A stretch of DNA of 64,000 nucleotides from contig NC_067299.1 of NCBI RefSeq assembly GCF_020740795.1, positions 7,610,001 through 7,674,000 of the forward strand. The letters run 5' to 3'. The position numbers were made by a program, and so were the translations under genes. Below are positions 39,801-54,800 of the stretch, in pieces; the stretch's first letter is position 1, and every line of letters begins with the position of its first letter. The notes under the pieces are model-generated. The model did not search any database and was not told the DNA's origin. It was given only the letters and a program-made list of their open reading frames with translations. Origin of the DNA: Apus apus (taxonomy: Eukaryota > Chordata > Aves > Apodiformes > Apodidae).

Positions 39801-42800
39801 ACTTTGTCATTAAACCTGTGAGTTTTTTCCTTGAGGAGACTAAGAATTAGATCAAAATTTGGAAAAGGACATTCCATTTTGCCTAAAAACAAACAAGCAA
39901 ATCCCAAGCCCATACAAGCTGTGTTTGGATAGCAACATAATGAATATTCATGCCTCAGCAGTCTGTGCAAAAAGAGGAATTTTCTTGATCACTTGGGATG
40001 TGCTATTTGAAGACTTGTGATCAATTCCTCATGCAAAATAGCATTTCCAGCCAACAACTTTGCATTTATCCTCCATCTTTATATGCTCCATGATAAGGAT
40101 GGATTTAATTTGTTTTAAGGCATAAATTTGGAAAGAGTTTTGAAAAAATATCTTTGTCTTCTACCCAGTTCCAAGAAATCTACAAACATGTCTCCAAACA
40201 ATAGACATTAGGAAGAAATTCTTTAGTGTGAGGGTGGTGAGACACTGGAACAGGTTGCCCAGAGAAGCTGTGGGAGAAGCTGCCTAGAGAAGGCCAGGTT
40301 GGATAGGGCCCTAAGCAACCTGTCCTGTTGGGAGGTGTCCCTGCCCATGCAGGGGGGATTGCATCTAGATGATCTTTAAGGTCCCTTCCAACCCAAACCA
40401 TTCAGTGGTTCTATGTCAAAGGAGTAAAAATTAAGAAACAAGTTATTTTGCTCCCTGGGTTCTATGTAGATGCTGTACCAGCATATAATACATTTCTTCA
40501 AACTAGCAGAAAACCATATCACTGTCTAGCATTCTCAATGAGAGGTAAGCTGAAAGGAATAGATAGAACAGAGACAAGATTGCAAGCTGTATGTTACAGT
40601 CCAGGATGCTAAACCTAACTTGGCTCTCTTGATGGGATAATATCTCTGGTTGTGTTCAATTTGGCCATAAAATCCATTGTAAACTACAAAGAAAGTCCAT
40701 GAAATTTAGTACTGCATCCACAAAATTGCTAACTATTAATGCTTGTGGCCTGCATGCTTTTTCCCCTGAAAGAGGTGAAGGGTAGATAAAAAATACTGCT
40801 TCAAATTCTGTAAATATCTCTTTGAATTTAAAATTTATTCATTTGGTCGAATGTACATTTTTGGTATCAGGCTTCCAGCATGCAGGTTATTTATCCTGGT
40901 TTGGAAGCACTTAGAGCAGGTGGGGAATGTTTTAATAAGCATTGTATTTTGAGCTGTATTTACTAGATTGTGACTACTTTGCCAGAGGTATCCCAGTCCA
41001 GCCTGCAAACCTGGCTCTCTGTATTCTTGAACATCCTTTTTTTGGAACGTGTGGCTGGTGAGTCACGTGCACTTGTCTGGAAGCAGCTGTTTTGCTTTTC
41101 CATGTAAATCTATTTCAAGTTGGAAATTGCCAAACATCTGTAGAAAACTTGTGGGTTCTGTCAGTTTTATCATAAAGCCACAATTTCTAAGAAATCTGGG
41201 CTGGAAATGTTGTGTGTAGTCTGTAAATCTCCCTTCCCAACTCAAAAAAAGATAAATACACTGTTCTAATTATAAATATGTTACCTGGTGATTAATCTTT
41301 GTAAAAATCCCTCTGCCTTCCTGTTGCTTTGTAATACCAGATAAGTTCTGTGTTTTTTGTTATCACAGATGCTAAAAGCAGTCTAAGCCATAGCAGTGTG
41401 CAAGTACTTGCTGAGCAATGACTTGGATCCTCTTGGATAATGACTTGGTGGGAATGATTCTTGCACACTGGCAAGATTGGGTTAGTCCTTTTTCTTCAGA
41501 CCTCATTTTCCATTTAGTAAAGGATCTGGTTTTCAGCTAGAACTGTGATGACTATGAAGACTCTTCTTAGCAAAGTTGTGTCAGTCTGAGTAGCAGAAGT
41601 CTGCAGGACAGGTATTTTGCATATAGAAAGATGAAGAAAGCACTGACCTCCTATTATGAAGTGTGCTTGTTAGTCAGGATGAGGGGAAATTGGAAGAGGA
41701 GGGTAATCTACTTTCTGTGACAATGGTTGGCCATAAAATCTGATACACAGTAAGCTGCTTTCGTTGTTCACAATAAAGAACAGTGGAATAGATTTAGGTG
41801 AACTTTAAAAGGTTTACTCCTACTTCAAAGAGAGATTCTCAAATTCTGTCTGTACCTTTTCTGCCTTTCTCATCTTTAAGGAATAAATTCAAGTACAGTA
41901 CTTGCCTGAGATTGCTCCAGCCAGGTTTTTGTTCTTCTGAAAATATTTGTTGGAGTAACAGTGAAGGCCATGCAGCATTGCTGTAGCCAGCTGTCAGTTT
42001 TGTGTGGTGGCTGGAACTCACCTGTAGCCTGTTCCCTCTCTGGAGTCACCTTCACACCGTGGTCTGCAGATCCCTCCGGCCGCTGTGCTGAGGGAAGCAG
42101 GTTCTGCTGGGGCAGAAATAATTTTAGTGCTTTGGTTTTGATTAGGTGATGAGTAAATACCAGCTGATAATGTGTAAAAACTTGGGTTTTGACAGTCAAG
42201 GTAGTTTGGGAAAAAATTAGAAGAAAATAAACATTTTAAGAATCACACGTCTGGAAGAGCCTGAATAACACTTTTTGACACAGGAAGCTGAAGCTGCAGC
42301 ACCTCTTGCCACATGTGACAGTATCTTTGTGTAACATTTCCCAACACGTTCTCACTTTATTAAAAGTTTGAGGGGGACTTTTAACCTCAGTTTGGGAGTC
42401 TCAGTAATTATACTTTACCTTCAAAAGCGGACCCAGTGACCAGCTACAGGCTTTTCTGTGTGTTTGGCTCAGTATCACACTGACCTTTAATGTGGATCCT
42501 TCGCCCCACGGCCTCCCCCTTCTTTTCCTTTTTTCTAAAAAAAGGAAACATTTGCAACATGTTGCAACCCTAGTGTCAAACTTCAGCTCTGTTTACTAAG
42601 CAGGACATGCTAGAGTAATTTTTCTGTCATGTGGAATTTGATACAGTTTTGTCTTTCCAGTTGGTTGCTGTTAAAACACTCTGCTTTTGCTTGCAGAGAA
42701 CTTCTGTGACTGTTTCTCTGGGCCAGTTGGTTCCAGCATGAATGCATTTGTGGTTCTAAATTCAGTGTTGAACCATGTGAAATCAGACTGGTGATGAAAT

Positions 42801-45800
42801 ATCCCCACAGTTATCATGAATAATTAGGAAAAAGCTTATGCATCAGTCCTAAAAATATTGGGCTATGTTTAGTCCTTCTGAGCTGGCTATATTAAATGAA
42901 TAGAACTGATGCAATAAATGAAATACAAAGCAATCTTTGAAGTTGAACTCCTGCTGCCATCTGTTTGAAAAATGTGACTGATAAGTTGCTGGCTGCAAGT
43001 AACAGGGTATGTATGTACATGTGACACCATCACATGTCCCTGGTATTGAATTCAGTGTCATGTGGTGTCCCTCAGTTTCCTCATGGATTTTATCTGTGCT
43101 CTTTGGAGAAGCAAAATAGCAGTGACAAAATGCAGCAGAAGTGAATGAAACATGAATAAATTTCATTTTGTCTGTAAAGTTTTCTTTGAAGCTTTTTGGA
43201 CTCCAGGGGCCTTGGGGCATTTGTATAATTGACACGTATTGCAATATTTTTATTATTTTGTGTATTAATTTTAAGTTTAGAAAAGTTCCATGGTTAAAAA
43301 GTATTGTCCATTTTTCTTCCTGAATGTCATGCTCCAAATACAGGTGTCAATGAGCTTACCAGAAGCTGAAAGTCAAATGAGTAGCCTGCATTCCAGTCTA
43401 GATTTAACACAAGACATGCATGGTATCTTTTAGCAGCTGCCTTTGTTGATCAGGTTAGGAAAAGTGTCATCTTCTGAACCTGCAGCTTTGGGACACCACT
43501 CTCTGCCTTCCCTCCCCTGCCGAGTTCCTCCAGCAGAAGTCAGGAAACAACTGAGCATTCTGAGCCTTCATACTTAAACCCAACCTGAATTAGGTTGCTG
43601 AAATATTTTTTGGTTTGAGGAATTTTACTGTGGCCAATGTTTGAGTGTTCTGCTTGTGGAGTCTATGGGAGCTGTTACTTTCACTTGGAAAGTTTTTAGT
43701 GCATCCATGAAGGAAAACCAGAGCAATTCCATGGAGATGTCAGGGCCACCCTTTGACACATGCAATTCTGAATTTAAACTCTGAGCACTATTTCTTATTT
43801 TAAGTATCACTCTTATTACCTGGCTCTTTCTTTCTTTTTATTTTTTCCTTGTAGCAGTCTTCTCATTCTGTTGTTTTGCTTTGATCTTTTCAGAACTATT
43901 TTTTTTGAAAAATCATGGGGTTTTTGATAAATTGTCTGTATATAGTTTTGAAATATCTAGCGGAGTAATACTGAAAAACAAGGCTACATCAGTAGTAATT
44001 TAAAGTTTAAAAAATGGTCTTCCAAAGCAGAACAAAGCTACACTATGCATTACTGTGCAGATCCTCTTTTTCTTAATTTCCTAAGTAAATTAATGGGAAA
44101 TAATTAACAGTGCAGTTCTTGTGTTTCACTTTTTTTTACACATGCAATGTGGCAGCAAATTACAGGGCAGTTAAGCTTTGATAACAGAAAAATGCACGTA
44201 TTTTGAAATACCTGACCCATAATTTTTATCCCAGGTATCAAGAGTGATAGATTGACTAACATTCTCTTTAAAACCAGATATCAGTGGCCTAGTCCATACA
44301 TGGATTTAACATTTATCTGCCTTATATTAATGGAGGAATATCAGTCTGTTGTCCTGGGCATGACTGCTGAACTAAATAAATAGCAATAATATGAGTATGG
44401 AAAGTGGAAATTTAGATGGATATTTTTGTTGTCACAAAGATTTTCTCCAAATGTCTCTGATAGTGGCAACTGTTGTGGTGAAAACTGTGGTAATGTGTTA
44501 TTCATAATTTATTGCATTAACTTCAGGCCCAAGAAGATGCTGAGAAGCTGCGTTCAGTTGTGATGCCTATGGAGAAAGAGATTGCAGCACTAAAGGAGAA
44601 ACTGACAGGAGCTGAAGAGAAAATAAAAGAGTTAGAAGCATCCAAGGTGAGATGGAGTTGCAACTGTATCCTAATTTATGTCTTGCATCATGCTGGTTTG
44701 ATGCAAGTAAGTAAAGTCAAGTTTTGTAGGAGAGAACAGGATGGATTGTGAAACTTCATGCACCTTTTCTTCTGTAAATAAATAACATATTTGGCCTGTG
44801 TATGTTCTTCTGTCTTTCTGTTTTGAGGGTTGTGTTACATGGATGTGTGTGTTATCTGTGATTCACTTAAATTGCATGGCTTCAAGTCTACTAGTGATAA
44901 AAAAGAAAAAGCTCTAGAAAATCAGCTGCTTTGCACCTCTCCAGCAGCCTGGCCTTTAGGTTATTGTTGTGCTTGCAGCCTCAGAAAGATTGGTGAAATT
45001 CTTTTAATCTACTTCCATCCAGCATCTGCTGTATTTCATTTTCTAATCCTGGTCATGAAACTGAGGCAATATCACCAGAATTTTTATATCTTAAATTTTA
45101 AGCAAGCCTCAGATTCACAGAAACGGATGTTGGTCCATGGGATTTATCTAGCATTTCTGTATTCTTCAGGTATGTCAGAACCCCTATTGAACTTCCTCAG
45201 TAGCTGTGAAGGGTAAATAACATCTACATCATTGTAAGATAGTTGCATTTAATGTACTGTTTGATACATAACTGAAGTTGTCTTCTGTAACAAATATTTT
45301 GTCTTGAAAGTCAAATGGGCTGAAATAGCAAAGTAACTTACTAGGTATGTATTTTTAAGACATTCAAATAAATACCTTCCTTATGTTCTGGGTCACTTCC
45401 ATTCTCATTACAATAGATGCTCATCAGTTGCTCTTCAGTTGCTCATCAATTTCTCTTTTCCAACTTGGAGGTCTGGCTGAGCTTTGGGAAAGCAATGTAA
45501 TTCTTTTAACAGTCTGAAAAATATTACTAGATGGAGAGTGTTTTCCTTCTTCATAGATTTTTTTGTTCTTTATAGGTCCAATTTTTGAGATTGAAATATT
45601 CTTAGGAATAATAGTTCTCCAGGTAGTTCTGCTTTTTCACTTGATGTAAATAATACTTCCTTTTCATTGCCAGGATGAATTTGGGGAATGTGAACTTTCA
45701 CTTCTTGCTTGCTCTCAGAAAGATTTTTTACAATTTTCTTTTATTATCTTCTTAAGAGTAGTCCTTGTCCTGTCACTGCCCTCTCTGCTGAAAAGCCCCC

Positions 45801-48800
45801 TCCCCAGCTTTCCTGCAGCCCCTTCAGGTACTGGAAGGTGCTTTAAGGTCTCCCTGGAGCCTTCTCTTCTCCAGGCTGAAAAGCCCAAACTCCCTCAGCC
45901 TCTTTCCATAGCAGAGCTGCTCTAGCCCTTTCATCATCTTCATATAAGTATTACTTGCACACTGCTAGTAGAGTATTTGATTCCTAGAATTTGACTTCCT
46001 TCAGCACCTGCACATTACCTGAAGAGGTGACACCAGAACTTCTAACAAAAAGGAAACTCCTCATGGTGTTCCTCCACTGAGATGGCAGATTTCCCTCTTT
46101 TTGTCCAGGTTAAAGAACTGAACCATTACTTGGAAGCTGAGAAGTCATGTAGGACAGACTTGGAGATGTACGTGGCTGTTCTCAACACACAAAAATCAGT
46201 CCTGCAAGAAGATGCAGAAAAGCTGAGGAAAGAACTGCATGAAGGTACCTGCCTAATAATAATCCTTTTGACTCTCTTACACTAAGGATGCAAAACCAAA
46301 CATAGCTGTTCATTCTTGTCCGATTTCTTACTTGAACTGAATTTAAAGGAATTGTGGGGGGAGAAAGCAGTACTTAAGTGTGAAAGCCCTTAAAATGTTT
46401 ACAGAAGAGTTGAGCGTGGAGTTCTTTTATGACAGAGGAAAACATCAGAGTCATTCATTCTCTCAAGGGATGCTATTCAATTTCTGCTACGTTCTTACAG
46501 TATTTCAAACTTCCTTCTTATTTAAGTGATTTTACTGGGGCCTTTTCTTTGTGTACAGTTACCAGCATTCTTTCCATAATGTATTGATATGTCTCCCTGA
46601 GGAATGTTGGTTCTGAATGCCTGGTGCTGAAATGGATGTGTAAATGTACGTGCCTGCCAGGACAGCACAGAATCATTGCACAGGAATGAAAACAAGAACC
46701 TTCTGGTGAAATAAATAGGGATGTGAGATGTGGAAGGCAGTCTTTTGTGAAACCAGCTCAAAAGAAAAATAAACTTTTAGAAGTCCTGGATGAAGTTAAG
46801 GCATTAATCTTCTAATTGGGAAGCCTTAAGCTGTCAGCAGTGCATCCCTAATCACAACCCAACCTAGGGAATTAAGAAAATGTCTTATTTCATATTAAAC
46901 AATTGTTTGAACAAAGCCTGACTGTTCTTGATGAGAACAATAAACACTTTTATTCATGGAAAAGCTTCTCTTTGGAGAAGAGGTTAAAAAACTTCTGGTT
47001 CAGAATGACTCTTTTTATCTGTGAATAGTCTGCCATCTCTTAGAGCAAGAGAGACAACAGCACAACCAGTTGAAACACACGTGGCAAAAAGCCAACGACC
47101 AGTTCCTGGAGTCTCAGCGTCTGCTGATGAGGGACATGCAACGTATGGAGATTGTTCTGACCTCTGAGCAGCTCCGACAGGTTGAAGAACTGAAAAAAAA
47201 GGATCAGGTTACTTGCTGCTTTCCTTTCTTTTTAAATTTTTATTATTATTTTCTTAATTTTAAGTGCTGTAGATTGAATGTGGTATAACAGGTATGGAAA
47301 TCGCGTGTTGGAGACAAGTGATTGAAGTGTGTTAGGATTTTTAAAAATAACTGACAGTTTTAATAGAAATTCTCCATTTGAGTGACAGCCAAGTTAGAAA
47401 CTCTCCATTTGTGTGAATATTTTGATAGTAATAAATATAGTAACTTTGAAAGTAACGTTGCCAATATTGTTAAATGAAAAGGTAATTGTATCCAGAAGTT
47501 ACTCTTGGAGAAAGAAACAATCATTTATGATGCAAAACATCTGGGTTCAGGATGTTAGGATAGCAAGTTTCACTTCTTTCTAGGTTTTTCCAATACAGCA
47601 CCTAGCTCAGGCATAATTTAAGAGCTTCATTTTAAATTAGCTTATGCAAGTGATTGTCTATTTGCTTTATGACTTAATGTTCTGTGATGTCTTTGGATTC
47701 TTTTTCCATGTGTTATATTCCATTGTTTCAAGCAATCCAGGCACTTCTTGTTTTCAGGTTTTGCTTTAAGGTTCTGCTTGTATAATGGTTGTTAATGAGG
47801 CCATTAGTGATCATAGAATGGTGGTGAAGGTTGGAAGGGACCCTAAAGATCAGGGAGGTTCCAATCTCCCTGCTGTGAGCAGAGACACCTCCCACCAGAC
47901 CAGGCTGCACAAGCCTCATCCAACCTGACCTTGAACACCTCCAGGGAGGGGCAGCCACAACCTCCCTGGGCAACCTGTTATCAGACTCTATACATTGTAG
48001 CCAATGTAACATCTACTTTTGTTACTTATTTGGTAATCTCTATAATGAACTCTCTCTATATATATTAAAAATAAAATTATTCTAGGACATGAATTAGCCA
48101 CTAAACTCAAAAAGTAAGTTCTCATTTAAGTCAAGTTTGGGTGCCTGGTGCGACAACACTATAATTTTAACTAAAATAGTCCTTATTTGACAAATACTGG
48201 GTTTTTAACCCAAATGGTATTTTCCAGTGCCTTCTGTGTTAGTTTATCAGCAAAGCTAGTGTCACTACTATTACAGCAAAATTTATTCCCACTTACATGT
48301 GTTCATTATCAACCACTGATTTCTAGGAAGAAGATGATCAGCAAAGGCTTAGCAAGAGAAAGGAGGAGAAGCAAAAAGATTCAGATGATGAAACAAAAGC
48401 TTCGTCTTCTCTAGCCCAGGAGGAAACCCTTACCCAGCTCTCTAGTGAAGAGGTAAAACAATTGGGTAGATCAAGGCAACTCTGAGCACTCCTCCATTCC
48501 CCAGGCTGTTGTTTAGAAATAGAAAAGCAAACTTAGTGCCCTTTAGTATCTGTAGCTTATAATTTTTATCAAGCAATGAAAAATCTTTGGAGATGCACTT
48601 TAATATACAAATTCTAATAAAGATTGGAAGACAATACTTTACAATCCAGAGAGATGCTGTTCAAACCTGTAATTTACCTTTTGTGTTCTGCTGTTAAATT
48701 CTCTTGGCATTTATAATCACATTCTAACACACCTAAATGTTCAGAATTAAACCAGTTATATCTGAACATTCAGCAAGTGTATTGTAGCTACTTTTCTAAC

Positions 48801-51800
48801 CTGCTTGCTGAATTCTGTACTAACCTTAAACTGGTTAGACAGGTCTGAGATCACCAGTGGTGAAGTTAGCCAGTTGTTCAGCATGTGCCAGATCATGATG
48901 TGTGTATCTGTATATATTGAGCTACATCCAGCTGTGTGAGTTGAGCTTTTTGTCCACATCTGTTCAACAAGGAAAAAATAAGCTTTTTTTTTTTTTAGCC
49001 AAGCTAATAGCTGGAGCTCAGCACTGAGTTTCTGGGGAAGCTGCTTGAGCTATGTTAGTAAATCCATTATAACAGGTAGAAAACTGCTGCTGCTGGATGT
49101 CATTAGTTAGCCATTTGGGTGTTGCAGATGGTCACACATGAGGACAAGCTGAAATTGTATTTGGAATTTGCCTAAGCTTTTCACATGAGCCCACAGGTTG
49201 GAATTTGGAAACAGTATCAAAACGGGCAATGACTTGTCCTTTCCTACTACATTTTCCTTGTTTATCTGATCATCTGTCAGGTTCCATTTTGGTTTTGTAA
49301 GTCAGAATAGGGACAAAGTAATAAAAACAAACCAAGTTTTGTGCTATAGAAGCTTATGTAAGCTTCAAGAGACTTGAGAATGTGCAGTGTGAATCAGTAT
49401 TTTGCCTGTTTTATTTAACCTTTTTGAAGGGAAAAAAGTTCTAGACTCTGCCCTTCATTCTTATCAATCATTTATAACAGTTCAGAATGCAGAAAAATGC
49501 TCAGAATAATAAAATCTAAATGTAGCTGAGGTCTAGCTATAACCTTAAATCTACAGTAAGGATACAACTTTCTATTCAAATACTGTATTGTGTGCTAACA
49601 CTTCTGGTTCCAGACATGCAAATGAAAAATATTGATGATGAACAGAAGTTTTAATCTTCTGATGTTTTCTTCAATCTTATTTCCTAGGACAGTCTTTAGT
49701 CCTTTAATCACAACACTTACTCAATGCTAGGAATTACGTATCATGGAAAATTCTACATACTGAGAAAGAGCATAGTTTCCAGACTGGTTTTATTTTTAAT
49801 TATTTATGGATTTGTTTTTGCTGCTATTTATGACCTTTTTTACTGTACAGCGTGTGTTTTACCAGTGGGAATGAATCTTATTACCAGTCATGGCTTGCAA
49901 CTTGTCATAATTTGATTCCTGAACTGCTAACAAATTGCTTTTTATCACCAAACACTTGTTGTCTGAGGATGCATTTTTATTCCTCTGTATTCTCTTGGCT
50001 TTTTGTTATGAACTCCAACTTGTATATATATATTTAAATATAAATATTATGTCTACAGATTATGAAAACAAGGCATTTACAACAGTCATAAAACCAGAAC
50101 ATAATATATAGCTGTAAGTTGTAAGCATCTATATGGAAGTACCAGCCATCTGCTACTTTCTGCTGGACCTATTTCCCTAATTATTTTTCTCAAGAAAACT
50201 CACTTTTCAGTGTTGTTTTCTTTGCATGTCTAATGGCAAAGCAGAAGTAGATCATTTATTGGAAGGTATTTTGAAAGCAGTCAGAAGCTTTTTAAATAAA
50301 GCTTTACTGCTCTCTTTTCAGTGCTGCAAATAAATAAAAATAGATCAAGAGACTTAATGTGCCTTATATACATCACAGGACAGTTAATGTGGTTTTTGGT
50401 ATTGACATTCCCCAGGATTCCTTTCTGTTCAAGCTCAGCCTTTTCCCATTTCATTTTATTTTATCTACAAATAATCTTTTCAAGAAGATATTTCTTCCTC
50501 TTGCAATATTTTGTCACACACTCAAAGCAGAAGAAAGAATTAGGAAAAGAACGTTGACTTGTCAATATGGAGTAGATTTGAAGTCTATCATTCTCCATTT
50601 ATTTTTATGTTAGGTAAAGTTTTATGTTTTACAAAAGTCTTCTGAATTTGCTTGTAGGAGTGAGGTATTTGCCTTTTGTTGTGTAGATTATAGAGGTGAT
50701 ACTGCAAGTATCTCCTCAGTGGAAGAAGCACCTGGTTCCAAATATAGGAAGATGTAAAGTGACTGTGTCCTTGCTGGTCTGGCAGGAAGACAGGTCTTAC
50801 AAGAACACTCTGTTTTCAGAAGACCTTTTTTTGCTTGTTTGTTTTCAGGTTTTTTATAAATTCTACCTCATACATTTCACTTCTCTTTCCTTTTCTCTGC
50901 TCTCTTAAATTTAGTGATCAGATGTTCTTGCCAAAGCCAATTTAAATTTGCTTTTACTACATCTGATACTTAGTGTCCAGCATTCCTCTTGCACCTCTGT
51001 GTGCTTCTGGCCTAGAGTATATAATTTTTTCATCCTTGTTTTTCCATTCCAGGTGCATGTAAATAGCACCCATGGCTCAGCCCATTCGTTGGATGCAGAC
51101 CTGCTTCTTTCCTCTGGTGAATCTTTCAATAAATCAGAAAATGATATGTTTAAAGATGGACTACGGAGAGCACAGTCAACAGACAGTCTGGGGACCTCTG
51201 GATCTTTACAGTCCAAAGCTTTAGGATACAACAACAAAGCAAAATCTGCTGGGAACCTGGATGAGTCAGATTTTGGACCACTTGTTGGAGCAGATTCAGT
51301 GTCTGAGAACTTTGATACAGCTTCCCTTGGGTCTCTGCAAATGCCAAGTGGGTTCATGTTAACCAAAGACCAGGAAAAAGCAATCAAGGCAATGACACCA
51401 GAGCAAGAAGAGACAGCTTCACTGCTTTCCAGTGTCACACAAGGGCTGGAAAGTGCTTACGTGTCCCCCAGCGGGTACCGCTTGGTGAGCGAGACCGAGT
51501 GGAACCTGCTGCAGAAGGAGGTGAGTCCTCACAGCCTGCACACCAGGCTGCCTGCACCCTGGGGGCTGCCTGCTGGAGGGGGGAAAGCTCTGCCTGATTT
51601 GCTCTACACAGAGTCAGGTGTGGAAGGAAATAGGTGGCATCATGTGTGGCTCTTCACTTTTCTCTCTTGGAGCACTTCTGTGGGTAAAGCACATCTGGTG
51701 TAAACCGTATGGGCTGACTCTGCTGGTGGGAAAGTCAGTTTTACTAAAAAACAGGATATTTTTCACTTAAGAGGCTCTGGCAGAGGTAGCTGCTGATCTT

Positions 51801-54800
51801 GCAAATATGTGAGAGGGTGAAAAAAGATGGGAGAACTCAAAGAAAAGGAGAAAAATGGGAAGCTGGGGAAAGGACGTTATGGTGCAACCTGGGGGTGACA
51901 AGGGAAGTGCAGAGATTAACGAAAGGAGCAGAGCTAACAGTGCTGGTTTGTATGCCAAGGAGTTCACTGAGCATTGTGCATGGAGTGCAGTTTAGGAATG
52001 AGCAGCCAAGATATGCATAACACACAAAGGAAGCTTCAGAAAATTGCTGGGGATTTGCATTATCAGAATGCAATTTCTGGGGGTGACAAGCAGCAGATTA
52101 GACTTAACACTGTGCCAGTTCCAATCTGGATGAGCAAAGAAATTATTGCTTCTGGGTGTTCTGCCTGTCAATTTTTCAGCAGCTTTATGTGATGCTAGTT
52201 CAAAGCTTGCATTTGGTTTATCACTGAAAAGAGGAGTGTTGTAGGGCTCCTGTGGGTACTCTTTCAGAAGGAAAGAGGCCAAGGAGCAACACAGCAAGGG
52301 GAAGAAAGGGGAGGCAACAATCCATAAGGAGAAAAACAACCCATAATGGGCAAGAAGGAAGACAAGATGGGGGTAAAAAAGAAAAGGGATGTAAGAATGC
52401 AGTGAAAGAGAACAGGCCAAGTAAAGGACAGATGAAATTAAGAATTACAGATACTTTATTTTCTCAATTCGTTGCAGTTTGACTTATCTGCAAATCATTG
52501 CTTAGGAGGTCTCTCCAAACCTACTGTGAAGTTGCTCTTTTTGTGTGTGTTGCTACTAATTTTTGTAATATCTGGAGAAATTCCTGTGTCGTGATCTCTG
52601 AGCCGAATTAAATCCTCTGCTCTTGAGTATTTCCTTGCCCTGTTGACATTTTGGTGACACTTTACTTCAACCCTTTCTTAGAATTCAGAGGAGAAGGGCA
52701 CTGCTTCCCACATGTTTCTGGAGGCAGGAGTACAGGCAGGGGATGTGAATGCCACTCTGTGTGGGGGGCACATGGAGCAATGAATACAAATCCCATTTCA
52801 GCTCAAACCTGACTTGCAGCTGGAGCTTTGCTAAAACTTCCAATTTGTCCCCTTGGCCAAAACTGTTACAATTTGAAACTCTTGGTTCCCCTCATGCACA
52901 CCCCAACACTTCTTTTTTTTTTCTCTCCTATTTGGATCAGATTCTTTTCCTTTTTTTTTTAAATCTGCCTGTCTTCTACTTTATTCTTTCCAAGTTGTTC
53001 TGTTAGCTGATTACTCAGATTCTGACACAGAGCAATACTGGAGAAAGGTATTAAAAAGTAAATAAAGCTTGATGACTGTTAGAGAACAAAAATATGTGCC
53101 CTTGAAAAATATTCAAAGCTCAGTTCCAGGAGGAAAAATACTTATGGAAGTCTTGAGCTGATGAACTGACCTGCTTTTTAACTGGTTTGTGTTGATTAAA
53201 AAAAACCAACACAAACACACCCCCCCCAAAAAAAAACCCCAACAAAAAAAAGACAAACCAAAAAACCCAAACACACACAATAACTCCCCAAAACAAAAAA
53301 ACCCCAACACTGTAGCAGGGTGTTTATAATTGGATTTGTAATACAAAATACTTGCATGAAAAAAATGCCATAGTCTGTTGAAAGCTTTTCTCCAAGATGT
53401 CTGTTTCTGCAAAGGTAATTAAGTAATATATTCCAAAAAGGACACACTGGATGACTTGCTGAACTGTTGCATGTCATGGCCTATTGCTTTTGTGCTAACT
53501 CAGGCCAGGAAAAGCTGTTCTCCCTCACTTTTAGAGCAGCTTAATCTGGCCATCACCTCATTCTGGCACTGTCTTTCATCTGTAACGTTTTATGATCACA
53601 CAACACAGCTGAGAGTATGTAGCACTCCTGCATTCCCTTGTGAGTGTTCTGGCCTTTATGGCAGGTGATAACTCTGTGTTCTCCAGGTGCAGAATGCAGG
53701 GAACAAGCTGGGGAGACGCTGTGACATGTGCTCCAATTATGAGAAGCAGTTGCAAGGCATCCAGATTCAGGAGGCTGAGACAAGAGACCAGGTGGGATTT
53801 CTCTTCAAGCTTTAGCAAGACTTCTGCTGCAGTTGTTCATATCACTAAAGGTGCAACAATGAGCCATCTGCTGTTTCATTCATTGCTTGTAACTGAACAA
53901 TGGCAGCATACTTAAAATCTAGATAACATCTGACATTTTATTGATAAGACCTGATTTATTACTGTTATGTGGTCATGAGCACCATGTGCTCCTATTTCTT
54001 AAGGATTCACCTTGGAGAACCACTTTATCCTGTGCAATAAGACCATGCAGTAAAGGCACTGCTTTAGAAAAACTGTGCTCAAGCTGAACTCAGTATCTTT
54101 CATAATTTATGTTCTAAAATGCTTTTCATGCATTGAATTCTATTATCTTTGAAATTGCAAGCATTCTTACCAGCCAAGGAAAAATTAGAGGACCTCATTT
54201 TAGCAGCATAAATTGACTCTAAAGTATTGAAAGATGTTTGTTTCCTGCCATATACAGAAGAACAATTTTCAGCTGGGTACAGAAGGCATGAGTCACATTC
54301 TCCTTTGAAATAAGTGATTGAAGTCATTACATGATGCAGCCTGATGTCCCAAATTTCCCTATAGGTTTAATCTGTGATGCAGGTTGTTTAAAAAACAATA
54401 GCAAAGGATCTTCTAGGTTGAATAGGGTTTTGAGGGATTTCTTTTGTGGTTTGGGGTGCAGTGGGGTGGGTTATAATTTTGTTCAGGAAGTAAATACTCC
54501 CCAAAAGAATGGAAAATAACATTATTTTGTTCCAATAACACAGGTGAAAAAGCTGCAGGTGATGCTGAGACAGGCTAATGACCAGCTGGAAAAGACAATG
54601 AAAGATAAACAGGAATTGGAGGATTACATGAAACAAAGTGCAGAGGATTCCTCTAATCAGGTACAAGCATCTTCTACCTGAGATGGTAGGAATCATGAAA
54701 TGTTATTCATAAGTATGTAACAAGAACTTTTGGCTTCTGTCAGGTATGCATGGAGTACCTGCTGTAGAGGCAACAAAATTAAGAATTTCTAGGATAAGTG

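Noticed and set aside
50948..51703. 251-codon + frame spanning exon 9
   Set aside because: Only 51053-51520 is rabaptin-5; both extensions run past good splice sites into intron sequence without similarity.
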